Assembly (NCBI RefSeq): GCF_003634935.1
Contig: NZ_RBXO01000001.1
Coordinates: forward strand, 3,745,501 to 3,809,500
Length of the DNA: 64,000 nt
From: Saccharothrix australiensis
GTDB lineage: Bacteria; Actinomycetota; Actinomycetes; Mycobacteriales; Pseudonocardiaceae
Direction: 5' to 3'
This document shows positions 46,701 to 54,216 of the stretch, piece after piece. The notes below the pieces were generated by a model. That model saw only the letters and a program-made list of their open reading frames with translations. It was not told the origin of the DNA and ran no database searches. Numbering within the stretch: position 1 is the stretch's first letter; each line of letters begins with the position of its first letter. The position numbers and the translations under genes are program-made.

Positions 46701-47282
46701 GCCCTCCAGTCGCCGCTGCTGGCGCGGCCCGGCGACCACGTGGCCGACGTCGCCGAGCTGGCCGCGCGGTACGTGGCGGCCGTCCGCTCGGTGCGGCCCA
46801 CCGGGCCGTACCACCTGCTGGGCTGGTCGTTCGGCGGTCTCGTGGCCTACGAGATGGCGGTCCAGCTGCGGGCCGCGGGCGCGGAGGTCGGCCTGCTGGC
46901 GCTGCTCGACGGGCACCTGCCCGCGCCGGGCGGCGACCCGGTGCCCGACGCCGGGCTGTCCCCGGCGGACAAGCGGGCGGTGCTGCGCGCGCACGGCGTC
47001 GCGTCGGTGGAGCTGGAGGACGAGGTGGTGGACGCGGTGTTCGCCGCCACCCGCGAGAACCTGCGGTTGGAGCAGGGCTACCGGCCCGAGCCGTACCCCG
47101 GCGACCTGACGTTCTTCACCGCCACCCGCGGCCGGCGGGCGCACTGGCGGGGCGCCGAGCAGTGGGCGCCCCACGTGCGCGGCGCGCTGACCGACCACCC
47201 GCTGCGCTGCGGCCACCTGGAGATGACCGACCCGCCCGCGCTCGCCGCCGTGTCCAGGGTGATCAACCGCGTGCTGAGGTGA
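40791..47282 (+). CDS. Two-module NRPS: A - T - C - A(FkbM methyltransferase) - T - TE
   Basis: A 2163-residue peptide synthetase. A1 spans about 20-510 ([14 protein letters not shown]), T1 has its Ser near 555 (LLLGGHSLL), and C about 610-1040 has an intact HHIAMDGWS near 737. A2 starts at about 1065 ([14 protein letters not shown] near 1203). A methyltransferase of FkbM type ([15 protein letters not shown] near 1565, [19 protein letters not shown] near 1703) is embedded between motifs A8 and A10; then T2 (Ser near 1882) and TE (GWSFGG near 2010). By-eye specificity codes: A1 DVQHYAEVVK, proline-like and compatible with piperazate; A2 DVWHISLVDK, serine. An FkbM-type O-methyltransferase in a serine A domain recalls KtzH of kutznerides, which makes O-methylserine. 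GTG start with GGGAGG 8-9 bases upstream. There is no starter C domain, so the first residue keeps a free amine. Confidence 0.92.
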   Translation: MHENGPTPPVGAPRTQAPDDVATRFAARAGSAPSAVALRFGEHVMTYGELDAAANRLAHRLRALGVAAEVVVGVSMARGFGTPVALLAVAKAGGVYLPVDARLPAIRLKQLVATAEPLLLLTESAVADDLPDLGVPLVHVDREDLAALPGTPPERRATPENLAYIVFTSGSTGVPKGIELAGRTLTHLADWSLAANPDTARCAQLAPLGFDVSVQEMVVTLLAGRTLVLLDDELRRDPAALLRELARHEVDTVHLPPAVLVGLAQAWERDPVRLSLRAVYTAGEALHVTPEVRRFLAAHPGVLLQNEWGMSEAQVVTTWPLTGRPDDWPAHPPIGRTVAGAGLYLLDHRLAPVPPGGLGELYVAGPGVARGYRARPDLTAARFVADPFAAEPGARMFRTGDLGRVRPDGVFEFAGRADRQLNVRGHRVEPGEVEAVLAEHPEVRGAVVVADGSTGQPRLVAYVVTDGGVAPRGLREHVAARLPAHMAPAAFVALESFPLNGNGKVDQAALPAPPAQAPRRAPATRREEVLCALFAEVLGTPEIGPDDDFLLLGGHSLLAAKLLSRVRTELGVALPVRALFDAPTPARLATLLADGDRTTPALRAGARPEVLPVSFAQRRFLYVHELDGPSPTYNVRVSLDLTGIPDEPALRRALHDVVARHEPLRTVFPRTSWEPHQEILDPPDPAELLTTADTDADGLAGHVAAASGHCFDLRAERPLRAWLFRLAPTRHVLLLVVHHIAMDGWSVPALVGDLSRAYAARRAGRAPDWSPPAVQYADFAVWQRGLPDEERDPDGLFGRQAAHWRAALAGLPEAVPLPLDRPRPRVRAGTAEATPVEVDADTHRLVVELARRTDTTVFMVLHAALAALLSRLGAGADVPIGVPVAGRHDDALTDVVGCFVNTLVLRTDLSGDPTTRELVRRVREVDLAAYANQDLPFERVVDLVNPTRTVAHHPLYQVMLAFNNNVEVRPELPCLDAVTEVRIGSAQADLVFDLRERRGPDGAPAGVHGVVEFATDVLDRATAETLARRFAHLLRALVTAPDEPVGRAELLLPGEREAIAALGEGEPVPVADPPLPVLLRRQAARTPDRTALVHRDGTLTYAELDALVERVARALRDRGVGPESVVAVRLPRSAELVVVLHAVQRAGAAYLPVEPDLPPRRAAHVLDTARPAAVVTEDDLPALLAERPPGDPLPDPDPDSAAYVIHTSGSTGRPKGVVVTHRALTNRIAWMAHAYPLADDDRVLQKTPAGFDVSVWEFCWPLSRGATLVVAPPEAHRDPRRLAELIRAERVTTAHFVPSMLRVFLAEPAAAGCASLRRVISSGEELTAEDRDAFHRVLRAELHNLYGPTEATVDVTAAPVPPGAPVTIGRPVWNTRVRVLDDRLAPVPPGVVGELYLGGVQLARGYAGQSALTAERFVADPHGPAGARLYRTGDLARWRPDGALDYLGRRDDQVKVRGVRIEPGEVAAALAEHPAVARAVVVLRTDLPGGAGLVGYLVPDRRAAGPVAELRAMEREGVLAPDAWHALPGGGAVVAPSRGEALFLHREITEGDYAGPEVVLPDGAVVFDVGAHVGTFTLAVARRCAGARVFAFEPIPELAAMARLNFRLHGVDATLVECGLADRAGTASFTHYPDLSIMSGRYADPDEDRAVVEAYVRAEAADEPDADRLVAAVLADRLRARVVERPLRTVSDVVREHGVTRIDLLKVDVEKSEAEVLAGVEDEHWPLIGQVVVEVHDRDGRLERITADLAARGFAVRAAVQPMLAGTDLVQVTAVRPDLGLRPGTAAPHRYADPGALAADVRAHAADVLPEHLVPAALVVLDEVPHTPSGKLDRAALPRPVFTASTGRAPTAAEEVVCAVYAEVLGLPAVGVDDNFFALGGHSLLGVRLVWRLQEELGCRLSPRDLIEAPTPALLRARVDAGRSSGALGTVLPLRAEGAKPPLFCVHPVTGAGWCYAGLVRHVASGVPIYALQSPLLARPGDHVADVAELAARYVAAVRSVRPTGPYHLLGWSFGGLVAYEMAVQLRAAGAEVGLLALLDGHLPAPGGDPVPDAGLSPADKRAVLRAHGVASVELEDEVVDAVFAATRENLRLEQGYRPEPYPGDLTFFTATRGRRAHWRGAEQWAPHVRGALTDHPLRCGHLEMTDPPALAAVSRVINRVLR

Positions 47283-47308
47283 GCGGGCGGCACCCGCGCC
47301 GGTGCACG

Positions 47309-47349
47309 CGAAGGCCCCGCCGGTCCACAGTGGACCGGCGGGGCCTTCG
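47309..47349. terminator. 41-bp perfect palindrome, bidirectional terminator
   Basis: CGAAGGCCCCGCCGGTCCAC - A - then its exact reverse complement: 20-bp arms round one central base. It lies between the convergent NRPS (stop 47282) and radical SAM gene (stop 47368). Such long perfect hairpins without T-runs are common factor-independent terminators in actinomycetes. Confidence 0.85.
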
Positions 47350-47367
47350 CCGACGGACCGGGGCCGG

Positions 47368-48879
47368 TCAGCCCGCGTTGAGCACGGCCTCCGAGATGCG
47401 GGACGAACCCGACGTCGCGCCGTGCGCGTCGGCGTAGGACCGCACGACGCGGGTGGCGTCCAGCAGTTCGGACCAGCCGACCCGGCTGAAGATCCGGCAC
47501 CAGTCCATCGAGATCTCGTCGAAGTCGACCACGTCGGTGTGCCCGTACTTGTCCGGCATCGACTCCAGCAGCGCCTCGTCCAGGATCTCGAAACCCTTCT
47601 CCTTCGCCGCCGCCCGCGCCAGGTCCGGGTTCATCAGCCACCGGCCGGTCAGCGCGCCGAAGTCGGGGTACAGCGGCTGCGCCTGGATCGACGCCATCAT
47701 CCCGTTGTCCACCAGCCACTCCGCGAACGCCACCGTGTTCGCCAGGCTCTCCTGCGTCTCTCCGGGCCCGCCCAGCACCAGCGAGCCGTAGATCAGGATG
47801 TCGGCCTCCTTGAGCAGGGTCGCCGCGCGGCGGTTGTTCTCCAGGCTGTCGCGGGGCCCCTTGAGCAGCTTGAGCATCCGGGTGTCGCCCGACTCCAGGC
47901 CCATGTTCACCCGGTACACGCCCAGCCCCCGGTACAGCTCCACCAGCCGGGGCGTGGTCTCGGCGGCCTGCGTGTAGACGAAGAACTTCGGGTCGCCGAT
48001 GTCGTCCGGCTTGGCCCGCACGAGCTGCTCCACCCAGCGCGGCGAGCTGCTCATGCTGTCGAACGCCTCGTAGAAGATCGACGCCGCCACCTGCTCCCGG
48101 CCCGCGCGCACGTCGGCCCAGAACACCTCGGGGGAGGAGAACCGCAGGGTCAGGTCGGCGATGCCGCAGAAGTGGCACGGCGACTTCACGCGCGCGCAGC
48201 CCCGCGCCCGGTTCATCGTCGTCACGCCGGTGATCTCGCCGTCGTGCAGGGAACCGTAGCGCTCCACGTAGTTGCGCAGGTACTGGTCCCAGTTCGAGGC
48301 GGGCATGAGCGAGCGGTCGGGCACCGGCACCGCGTCCAGCACCCGCGTGGTCAGCGCGCCGCCGCCGAGCAGGGACGGCAGCTCCGGCAGCGCGTTGTGC
48401 GCGATGCCGTCCCGCGTCCGGTACAGCAGCTGCGGCACCGACTCGACGGGCCGGTCGCCGTTGAGGGCCGAGATGAAGGCGGAGAACGCGAACTCGCCGA
48501 CGTCCGCCGCGCACACGTAGTCCACCGCCTCCCGGTGCCGGAGGATCTGCCGGGCCATCGCGGCCGCCTGGTCGTTGCCCAGGATGGTGACGGCGCCGAC
48601 GTCCTTGCCCAGGGCCGCGAGCCGCAGGGTGTTCCGGTACGAGGTGCCCAACACGCTGATGCCCAGGACGTCGGGCTCGAAGTCCCGGACGAGCCGTTCG
48701 ACCACCGGCATGGGCGTGATCTGCCCGTCGACGGCGATCACCTCCAGGTGGGGGTGGTCGTGCATCAGCACGGTGGCGAGCGACACCACGCCGAGCGCCG
48801 GGAATGTGCCGTCGTTGGCTATGGAGGACACGTGGTCGTCCGTGCCCGCGTTGACGAGGAGGACCTTGTTCACGCGCAT
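47368..48879 (-). CDS. Cobalamin-dependent radical SAM enzyme
   Basis: A 503-residue protein with an N-terminal B12-binding Rossmann domain (about 1-150, FPALGVVSLATVLMHDHPHL, VLGISVLGTSYRNTL) and a radical SAM barrel (about 220-440). The cluster motif reads GCARVKSPCHFCGI: Cys spacing x6-x2 instead of the usual x3-x2. YRVNMGLESGDTRMLKLLKG and YGSLVLGGPGETQESLAN are typical radical SAM barrel strands. Members methylate unactivated carbons or phosphorus, or rearrange rings. It would act on a precursor amino acid or the peptide. ATG start; it follows the PGM1-like ligase gene after an 85-bp gap containing a hairpin. Confidence 0.85.
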   Translation of the reverse strand: MRVNKVLLVNAGTDDHVSSIANDGTFPALGVVSLATVLMHDHPHLEVIAVDGQITPMPVVERLVRDFEPDVLGISVLGTSYRNTLRLAALGKDVGAVTILGNDQAAAMARQILRHREAVDYVCAADVGEFAFSAFISALNGDRPVESVPQLLYRTRDGIAHNALPELPSLLGGGALTTRVLDAVPVPDRSLMPASNWDQYLRNYVERYGSLHDGEITGVTTMNRARGCARVKSPCHFCGIADLTLRFSSPEVFWADVRAGREQVAASIFYEAFDSMSSSPRWVEQLVRAKPDDIGDPKFFVYTQAAETTPRLVELYRGLGVYRVNMGLESGDTRMLKLLKGPRDSLENNRRAATLLKEADILIYGSLVLGGPGETQESLANTVAFAEWLVDNGMMASIQAQPLYPDFGALTGRWLMNPDLARAAAKEKGFEILDEALLESMPDKYGHTDVVDFDEISMDWCRIFSRVGWSELLDATRVVRSYADAHGATSGSSRISEAVLNAG

Positions 48880-48902
48880 GGTGGCTGACTCCAGGACGTG
48901 GG

Positions 48903-48935
48903 GCGGCGGGCGCCGACCGGGCCGGCGCCCGCCGC
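48903..48935 (-). promoter_or_regulatory. Strong hairpin between ligase and radical SAM genes
   Basis: GCGGCGGGCGCCG (48903-48915) and its exact complement (48923-48935) form a 13-bp stem with a 7-base loop in the 85-bp gap between two minus-strand genes. It may be a partial terminator lowering radical SAM expression or an mRNA processing barrier. Confidence 0.5.
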
Positions 48936-48964
48936 GTGGTCTCGGGATGCGGCCGTCGCACCGG

Positions 48965-50284
48965 TCAGGCGATCGGGGGCGCGAAGTCGAACAGCTCGCC
49001 CAGCCGCTGCTCGACCTCGGTCGCGGCGTCCATCGACTCGGCCACGACGCAGTACGGTACGCAGTTCGCGGCGGGGTTGAAGGCGTGCACGAACAGGACG
49101 CCGCGCCGGCTCGCCCGGTCGTAGCCGAGGTCCGTGCCGGCCAGCCGGTCCACGGCCTCCGCGAACGTCGTGACCGACCACGGCGGCGTGCCGATGCGCT
49201 CGACGATGAACCGGTCCTCCGCGTAACCGGGCCCGATGACCTGCTCGCCGACCACCCCGTACAGGTGGGTCGACCCGGTGGAGCGGCCGTTGTACTCGGT
49301 GAACAGCACCTCGCCCGCGGGCGTCACGATGGCGTCCGCGCTGAGCACGCCCCGGTAGCCGATCGCGCGCATCGCCTCGCCGAGCCGCCGCCCGCCGTCG
49401 ATGATCTCGGCCATCCGCCCGGCGTCGACGTTCGGCGCGGGGATCACCGAAGCGGCCTGCGGCAGCGACAGCAGCTGGCCCTGCCCGCCGAACCGGACGC
49501 CGTCGTCGCCGACGTGGAACTCGGCGAACGCGGCGCTGCTGTCGGGGTGGTAGCGCTCCACGACCAGCGAGTGCCGCCCGTCACCGGTCAGCTTGTCCCA
49601 GTGCTCCTCCAGGTAGTCGCGCAGCGTGATCGCGTCCGCGACGACGACCAGGCGGCGTGCGCCGATCGGGTCGATGTGCGGTGTGCGGCTGATGATCTCA
49701 TTGCCCCAGCCGCCGGACATGAACTCGTTCTTCAGCATCGCGGGGTGCCCGGCGTCGAGCAGGGCCGTCACGGCCTGCTCCGCCGCGCGCGGGTGCAGGC
49801 ACACCGCGCCCTCGGCCACCGGCACGCCGACGCCCCGCGCGATGACGCGGAACAGCGCCTTGCTGTTGGCGACCGCGTCACCGCCCTGGCTGAGGAAGCC
49901 GCGGCCGGGCACCGCGTGCCCGACGCCCAGCGCGTCGGCCAGCTCCACCACCCGCGCGTCCGGCCACAGCGCGTAGACGTGGTCGATCACGCGGTCCTCC
50001 GCGGCGGCGCGCAGCCGGTCCAGGAACTCCGGGTCCCGCAACCGTTCCCGCGTCAGCCGGCCGATCGCGCCCTCGCCCGGCGGCGGCACCACGAACCGCA
50101 GCGACTCCGCCGACGTGCCCGTCCAGCCGGTCACGTACTCGACGTACGCCTTGTCCGGCTCGGTCGGCAGCACCAGCACGTCGCCGTCGCGCGCGAACCA
50201 GGTGAGGCGTTGGCTGTACCACGCCGCCGCATTCCTGTTCCGCAGGTCCTCGTTGAAGTCATGGCCAACCAACAACTGCACCAT
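48965..50284 (-). CDS. PGM1-like ATP-grasp peptide ligase
   Basis: A 439-residue protein with a pre-ATP-grasp domain (VQLLVGHDFNEDLRNRNAAA, then ARDGDVLVLPTEPDKAYVEY) and an ATP-grasp core. The core is seen in NSKALFRVIARGVGVPVAEG, HPAMLKNEFMSGGWGNEI (about 214-231) and VLFTEYNGRSTGSTHLYGVV (about 333-352, Mg-binding Glu/Asn). The pattern fits the PGM1 family, peptide ligases first seen in pheganomycin synthesis that join a non-standard amino acid to a peptide. Here it may couple a guanidino or piperazate-containing unit. ATG at 50284; a StrR-type operator lies about 150 bp upstream. It heads a minus-strand pair with the radical SAM gene. Confidence 0.75.
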   Translation of the reverse strand: MVQLLVGHDFNEDLRNRNAAAWYSQRLTWFARDGDVLVLPTEPDKAYVEYVTGWTGTSAESLRFVVPPPGEGAIGRLTRERLRDPEFLDRLRAAAEDRVIDHVYALWPDARVVELADALGVGHAVPGRGFLSQGGDAVANSKALFRVIARGVGVPVAEGAVCLHPRAAEQAVTALLDAGHPAMLKNEFMSGGWGNEIISRTPHIDPIGARRLVVVADAITLRDYLEEHWDKLTGDGRHSLVVERYHPDSSAAFAEFHVGDDGVRFGGQGQLLSLPQAASVIPAPNVDAGRMAEIIDGGRRLGEAMRAIGYRGVLSADAIVTPAGEVLFTEYNGRSTGSTHLYGVVGEQVIGPGYAEDRFIVERIGTPPWSVTTFAEAVDRLAGTDLGYDRASRRGVLFVHAFNPAANCVPYCVVAESMDAATEVEQRLGELFDFAPPIA

Positions 50285-50432
50285 ATCGGTTTCGTCCGAT
50301 CGTCGAATGCGAATTCCCGAGGCCGGGTACGGTGTTCGGATTGATTCGTCGGAGCATACGAACGCGCGGTCCGCCGGTCGACGGCGCGCGGCGGACGGCG
50401 TGCACACCGCCGGAAAGCGTCGCGGAAAACGC

Positions 50433-50461
50433 GTGCAACCGCGAGGGGCGGTCAGTTGCAC
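50433..50461. promoter_or_regulatory. StrR-type operator in front of the PGM1-like ligase gene
   Basis: GTGCAACCG - N11 - CAGTTGCAC, a 9-11-9 inverted repeat with eight of nine arm positions complementary. It matches the site at 34759 in 17 of 18 arm bases. It overlaps the last codons of the luciferase-like monooxygenase gene (stop 50452) and lies about 150 bp upstream of the ATP-grasp gene, which is transcribed away from it. Confidence 0.78.
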
Positions 50462-51786
50462 GCGAGGCCCAGGTGCTCGCGCAGCGTGCGCCCCTCGTAC
50501 TCGGCGCGCACCACGCCGCGCTCCTGGAGCAGCGGCACGACGGTCCGCGCGAACTCGTCGAACGCGCCCGGCACCGTGTGCGGCACCACGATGAAGCCGT
50601 CGCACGCGCCCCCGTCCACCCACGCGCACATGGCGTCGGCGACCGTCGAGGGCGCGCCGATGAACGTCTGCCGCCCCGTCACCTCGATCACCAGCTCGCG
50701 GATCGACAGGCCCTTGGCCTCGGCCAGCTCCCGCCACCGGCGCGCCGTGGCGGGCGGGTCCGGGTACTTGCGCACCCCCGCCATCGCCTTGGCCACCGCA
50801 CCGCCGCCGACCACCGGCTCGACGTCGGGCAGCGGGCCGTCCGGGTCGTACGCGCCCAGGTCGCGGTTCCACACCTCCTCCAGGAACGCGATCGCGGTCC
50901 GCCCGTCGACCTGCGCCAGCCGGACGCGGGCGGCCCGCTCGCGCGCCTCGGCGTCGGTGTCGCCGAGGCAGAACGTGGCCGCGGGCAGCACCAGCGGCGT
51001 GCCCGGCGCGCGGCCGTGCGCGGCGGCCCGGCGCCGCACGTCCGCGTAGAACTCCCGCTTCTCCGCCAGGTCGCCGTACATGCCGAAGATCGCGTCCGCC
51101 GCCGCGGCGGCGAACTCGCGGCCCTCCGGCGACGAGCCGGCCTGGAACACGACCGGCCGGCCCTGCGGGCCGGGCGGCGTGGTGAACCGGCCGGCGATGT
51201 CGAACTGCGCGTCGCGGTGCGCGAACGCGCCCGCGTCGGCGCGGCGCAGGAAGCGGCCGGTGGCCTTGTCGGCGAGCACGTCGTCGGCGCGCCAGGAACC
51301 CAGCAGCCGGCACACCGCGTCCAGGAACGCGGCGGCCCGCTCGTAGCGCTGCTCCCGCGGCAGGTAGGACCCGCGCCGGAAGTTCTCCCCGACGTACTCC
51401 TCCCAGGTGGTGACGACGTTCCACCCGGCGCGCCCGCCGGACAGGTGGTCCAGCGTCGCGAACTGCCTGGCCACCTCGAACGGCTCGTTGAACGTCGAGT
51501 TGACCGTGCCCGCCAGGCCGATCCGGTCGGTGACGGCGGCGAGCGCGGCCAGCACGGCGAAGTTGTCCGGCCGGCCCGCCATGTCGCGGTCGTAGACCTT
51601 GCCCTGCTGCTCGCGCAGGCGCAGGCCCTCGGCCAGGAACACGAAGTCGAACCGGGCGCGCTCGGCGGTGCGGGCGAAGTCCGCGAACGCGGCGAAGTCG
51701 ATGTGGCTGCCGGTCGCCGGGTCGCTCCACACCAGCGTGCTGTTGGTGCCGGGGAACATCGCGCCCAGGTGCAGTCGGCGGGTCAC
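50452..51786 (-). CDS. Luciferase-like FMN monooxygenase, NtaA/DszA type
   Basis: A 444-residue two-component flavin monooxygenase that uses FMNH2 from a separate reductase. LHLGAMFPGTNSTLVWSDP at the start, FAVLAALAAVTDRIGLAGTV, DHLSGGRAGWNVVTTWEEYV (about 110-129) and RPVVFQAGSSPEGREFAAA are the signature of the NtaA/SnaA/DszA branch, which hydroxylates or oxidises N-, S- or ring positions. The GTG start overlaps the stop of the second luciferase-like gene by 4 bp (GTGA). The paired enzymes may act in sequence on one substrate. No flavin reductase gene is in the window. Confidence 0.88.
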   Translation of the reverse strand: MTRRLHLGAMFPGTNSTLVWSDPATGSHIDFAAFADFARTAERARFDFVFLAEGLRLREQQGKVYDRDMAGRPDNFAVLAALAAVTDRIGLAGTVNSTFNEPFEVARQFATLDHLSGGRAGWNVVTTWEEYVGENFRRGSYLPREQRYERAAAFLDAVCRLLGSWRADDVLADKATGRFLRRADAGAFAHRDAQFDIAGRFTTPPGPQGRPVVFQAGSSPEGREFAAAAADAIFGMYGDLAEKREFYADVRRRAAAHGRAPGTPLVLPAATFCLGDTDAEARERAARVRLAQVDGRTAIAFLEEVWNRDLGAYDPDGPLPDVEPVVGGGAVAKAMAGVRKYPDPPATARRWRELAEAKGLSIRELVIEVTGRQTFIGAPSTVADAMCAWVDGGACDGFIVVPHTVPGAFDEFARTVVPLLQERGVVRAEYEGRTLREHLGLACN

Positions 51787-52952
51787 GACGACCTCACCGC
51801 CGCGGCGGCGTACCGGCCGGCCGGGCGGGCCAGCCCCAGCAGGCCGCGCAGCGTGCCCGCCTCGTACCGGGTGCGGAACACCCCGCGCCTGCCCAGCTCG
51901 GGCGCCACGGCGCGGGTGACGGCCCGCAGGTCGTGCGGCAGCGCGGCGGGCCGCAGCCGGAACCCGGTGATCCCGACCGCCCACCACGACTCCAGCAGGT
52001 CGGCCAGCGCGGCGGGCGTCCCGGTGAACACCGGCGCCCCGGGGTCGCAGCCGCCGTGGCCCAGGGCGTCCAACCGCGCCGCGCGCTCGGCCGCCGCGCC
52101 TTCCTCCTCGTCCACGAAGACGGTCAGCTCGGCGAACACGTGCACGGGCCCGTCCCGGCCCGCAGCCTCGCACGCGGCCCGGACCCGCGCGGCGGCGCGG
52201 CGCGCGTCCTCGGCGTCGCGCGGCGCGACCAGCACGACGTCGGCCGCGCCCGCCGCGAAGGCCAGCGCGTCGTCGTCGTGGGCGGCGGCGCACACCACCG
52301 GCTGCCCCTGCGGCGGGCGCGGCGTCGTGGACGGGCCCGCGACCGAGAACCACCGGCCGCGGAAGTCGACGTGGTGCAGCTTGTCGCGGTCCAGGAACCG
52401 GCCCGTCGCCCGGTCGCGGATCACCGCGTCGTCGTCCCAGCTGTCCCACAGCCTGCGCACCACCTCGACGTAGTCGGCGGCCTCGGCGTGCAGGTCCGCG
52501 CGCGGCACCGGGAAGCGGCGGCGGCCGAAGTGCGCGGCCTCGTCCACCCGGTCGGTCACCCGCGCGCACCAGCCGGCCCGCCCGGTGCTCGCGTAGTCGA
52601 GCGTCGCGACCGCCCTGGACGTGTGGAACGGCTCGGTGTGCGTCACCGTCACCACCGGCACCAGGCCGACGTGCGCGGTGACCGGGGCCGCCCGCGCGGC
52701 CACCTGCACCGCGTCGAGCCGGCCGCGCACCCGGTCCAGCCGGTCGTCCGGCCCGTGCGGCGCGGACGACTGGAGCACCAGCGCGTCCTCGACGGTGACC
52801 AGGTCGAGCAGGCCGCGCTCGGCCTCGGCCACCAGGCCCGTCCAGTAGCCGGGCGTGCACAGCAGGTCCGGACGGGCGTCCGGCTCGCGCCACGCGGCCG
52901 GGTGCCACCCCGTGCCGTCCAGCGCGACGGAAAGGTGCAGCGGGAACACCAC
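51783..52952 (-). CDS. Luciferase-like FMN monooxygenase, second copy
   Basis: A 389-residue member of the same superfamily but divergent from its neighbour: FPLHLSVALDGTGWHPAAWR, LLDLVTVEDALVLQ, TVTHTEPFHTSRAVATLDYA, STGRAGWCARVT and GQPVVCAAAHDDDALAFAAG mark the TIM-barrel strands. The conserved Gly-Arg-Ala/Gly-Trp block (GRAGW) is kept. First gene of the minus-strand block with the NtaA-type enzyme. It could perform an N-oxidation or Baeyer-Villiger-like step; the substrate is unknown. Start GTG at 52952. Confidence 0.82.
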   Translation of the reverse strand: MVFPLHLSVALDGTGWHPAAWREPDARPDLLCTPGYWTGLVAEAERGLLDLVTVEDALVLQSSAPHGPDDRLDRVRGRLDAVQVAARAAPVTAHVGLVPVVTVTHTEPFHTSRAVATLDYASTGRAGWCARVTDRVDEAAHFGRRRFPVPRADLHAEAADYVEVVRRLWDSWDDDAVIRDRATGRFLDRDKLHHVDFRGRWFSVAGPSTTPRPPQGQPVVCAAAHDDDALAFAAGAADVVLVAPRDAEDARRAAARVRAACEAAGRDGPVHVFAELTVFVDEEEGAAAERAARLDALGHGGCDPGAPVFTGTPAALADLLESWWAVGITGFRLRPAALPHDLRAVTRAVAPELGRRGVFRTRYEAGTLRGLLGLARPAGRYAAAAVRSS

Positions 52953-53165
52953 GGATAACGCCTCCTCGGGTGGTCGACAGGGACCGCCCTGGTTTCTCGC
53001 GGCTGCCCCCGCGTGTTGTCAAACGTTTGTCACCGGCCCTTGTAAACATTCCGCGCGCCCTGCCACACTTGCCGCCCCGCAAGCGGTCGCTATTCGCGGC
53101 GGGCGTTCCGCGGCACGGCGGAAATCGGGCCCGCAGGCGCCACCCCGCAATTCGGAGGAGAACAC
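52953..53165. promoter_or_regulatory. Divergent promoter region, monooxygenases / Ddl-like ligase
   Basis: A 213-bp gap with an AT-richer centre. CAAACGTTTG at 53020-53029 is a perfect 10-bp palindrome, and TTGTAAACATT (53040-53050) offers a TAAACA-like -10 box. A strong ribosome-binding site (CGGAGGAG) precedes the GTG at 53166. No StrR-type box is seen here. Confidence 0.5.
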
Positions 53166-54215
53166 GTGCGCGTCGCCATCGCCCACAACCTGCGCACCAC
53201 CGACGACGTGTCGGAGGTGGTCTTCACCTCCCGCGAGACGGTCGACTCCGTCGCCGAGGCGATCGCCGGGCTCGGGCACGAGCCGGTGCCGGTCGAGGTG
53301 TCCGGACCCGTCGCCGACACCGTGGAGCGGCTGGAGGACTGCGCGCCCGACCTCGTCTACAACCTCGCCGAGGGGTGGACCGACGGCGCGCGCCAACCGT
53401 TCTACACCGGCCTGTACGCCGCGCTCGGGCTGCCGTTCACCGGGTCGCCCGCCCACGTGCAGGCCCTCGCGATGGACAAGTACGCCACCAAGCTCGTGGT
53501 GGCCGGGCACGGCGTCCGCACGCCCCGGTCGCAGTTCCTGCGCGACGCCCGCGACCTCGACCCCGCCCGGTTCGAGCCGCCCGTGATCGTGAAGCCGAAC
53601 CACGAGGGCACCTCGCGCGGCATCACCCAGGAGTCCGTCGTGGACAGCGCGGCCGAAGCCGCCGCCCTCGCCGCGGACCTGCTGCGCGAGTACGGGGCGG
53701 GCGTGCTCGTGGAGGAGTACGTGCCCGGTGTCGACGTGACCGTGCCGTGGCTGGAGATCGCGGGCGATGACGGCGGGGGAGCGCTCGACGCCACCGAGGT
53801 GCTGATCCACGACCTCGCCGCGTCCGGTCGCCGGCACGGCATCATGGACTACGGCTTCAAGAACTACTCGAACCGGCCGCTGACCGGTGTCGCGCCGAGC
53901 GCGTCGTTCCGCACGCCCGCGCGGCTGCCGTCCGCCGTGCTCGCCGAGCTCGCGGCGAGCACCGCGACCACGGCGCGCGCGCTGGGCTGCCGCGACCTCG
54001 CGCGGGTGGACTTCCGGGTCGGCGACGACGGCGTGCCGCACCTGCTGGAGGTCAACGTGCTGCCGGGCCTGGACCCGACGCAGAGCATCCACCACGCGGG
54101 CCGCCTCGCCGGCCTGCACCCCACGCAGGGCGTGGTGCGGGCCGTCGTCGCCTCGGCGGCGCGGCGCTGGGGCCTGGCGGCCGAGCCCGTCCAGCCGACC
54201 GCCGTGGGGGTGTGA
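53166..54215 (+). CDS. D-Ala-D-Ala ligase-like ATP-grasp enzyme
   Basis: A 349-residue ATP-grasp ligase. It has ALAMDKYATKLVVAGHGVRT (about 100-119), PVIVKPNHEGTSRGITQESV (about 140, the P-loop equivalent), VLVEEYVPGVDVTV (ATP clamp, about 181) and LARVDFRVGDDGVPHLLEVN (about 279-298, Mg-binding Asp, Glu and Asn). The end of the core, LEVNVLPGLDPTQS, is typical of Ddl-like proteins. As a stand-alone ligase in an NRPS cluster it probably forms a dipeptide or amide bond between non-standard amino acids. The stop is one base from the next gene's GTG, so the pair is coupled. GTG start with GGAGGAG 6 bases upstream. Confidence 0.85.
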   Translation: MRVAIAHNLRTTDDVSEVVFTSRETVDSVAEAIAGLGHEPVPVEVSGPVADTVERLEDCAPDLVYNLAEGWTDGARQPFYTGLYAALGLPFTGSPAHVQALAMDKYATKLVVAGHGVRTPRSQFLRDARDLDPARFEPPVIVKPNHEGTSRGITQESVVDSAAEAAALAADLLREYGAGVLVEEYVPGVDVTVPWLEIAGDDGGGALDATEVLIHDLAASGRRHGIMDYGFKNYSNRPLTGVAPSASFRTPARLPSAVLAELAASTATTARALGCRDLARVDFRVGDDGVPHLLEVNVLPGLDPTQSIHHAGRLAGLHPTQGVVRAVVASAARRWGLAAEPVQPTAVGV

Positions 54216-54216
54216 C

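Noticed and set aside
40653-47216. A 2187-codon open frame on the minus strand opposite the NRPS
   Set aside because: It is an antisense shadow created by extreme GC3 bias; its product is His/Gln/Arg-rich low-complexity sequence, while the plus strand has every NRPS motif in order.
53166-54215. Housekeeping D-Ala-D-Ala ligase
   Set aside because: It is coupled to a carbamoyltransferase gene within the cluster and lies far from any cell-wall genes, so a dedicated biosynthetic ligase is more likely.
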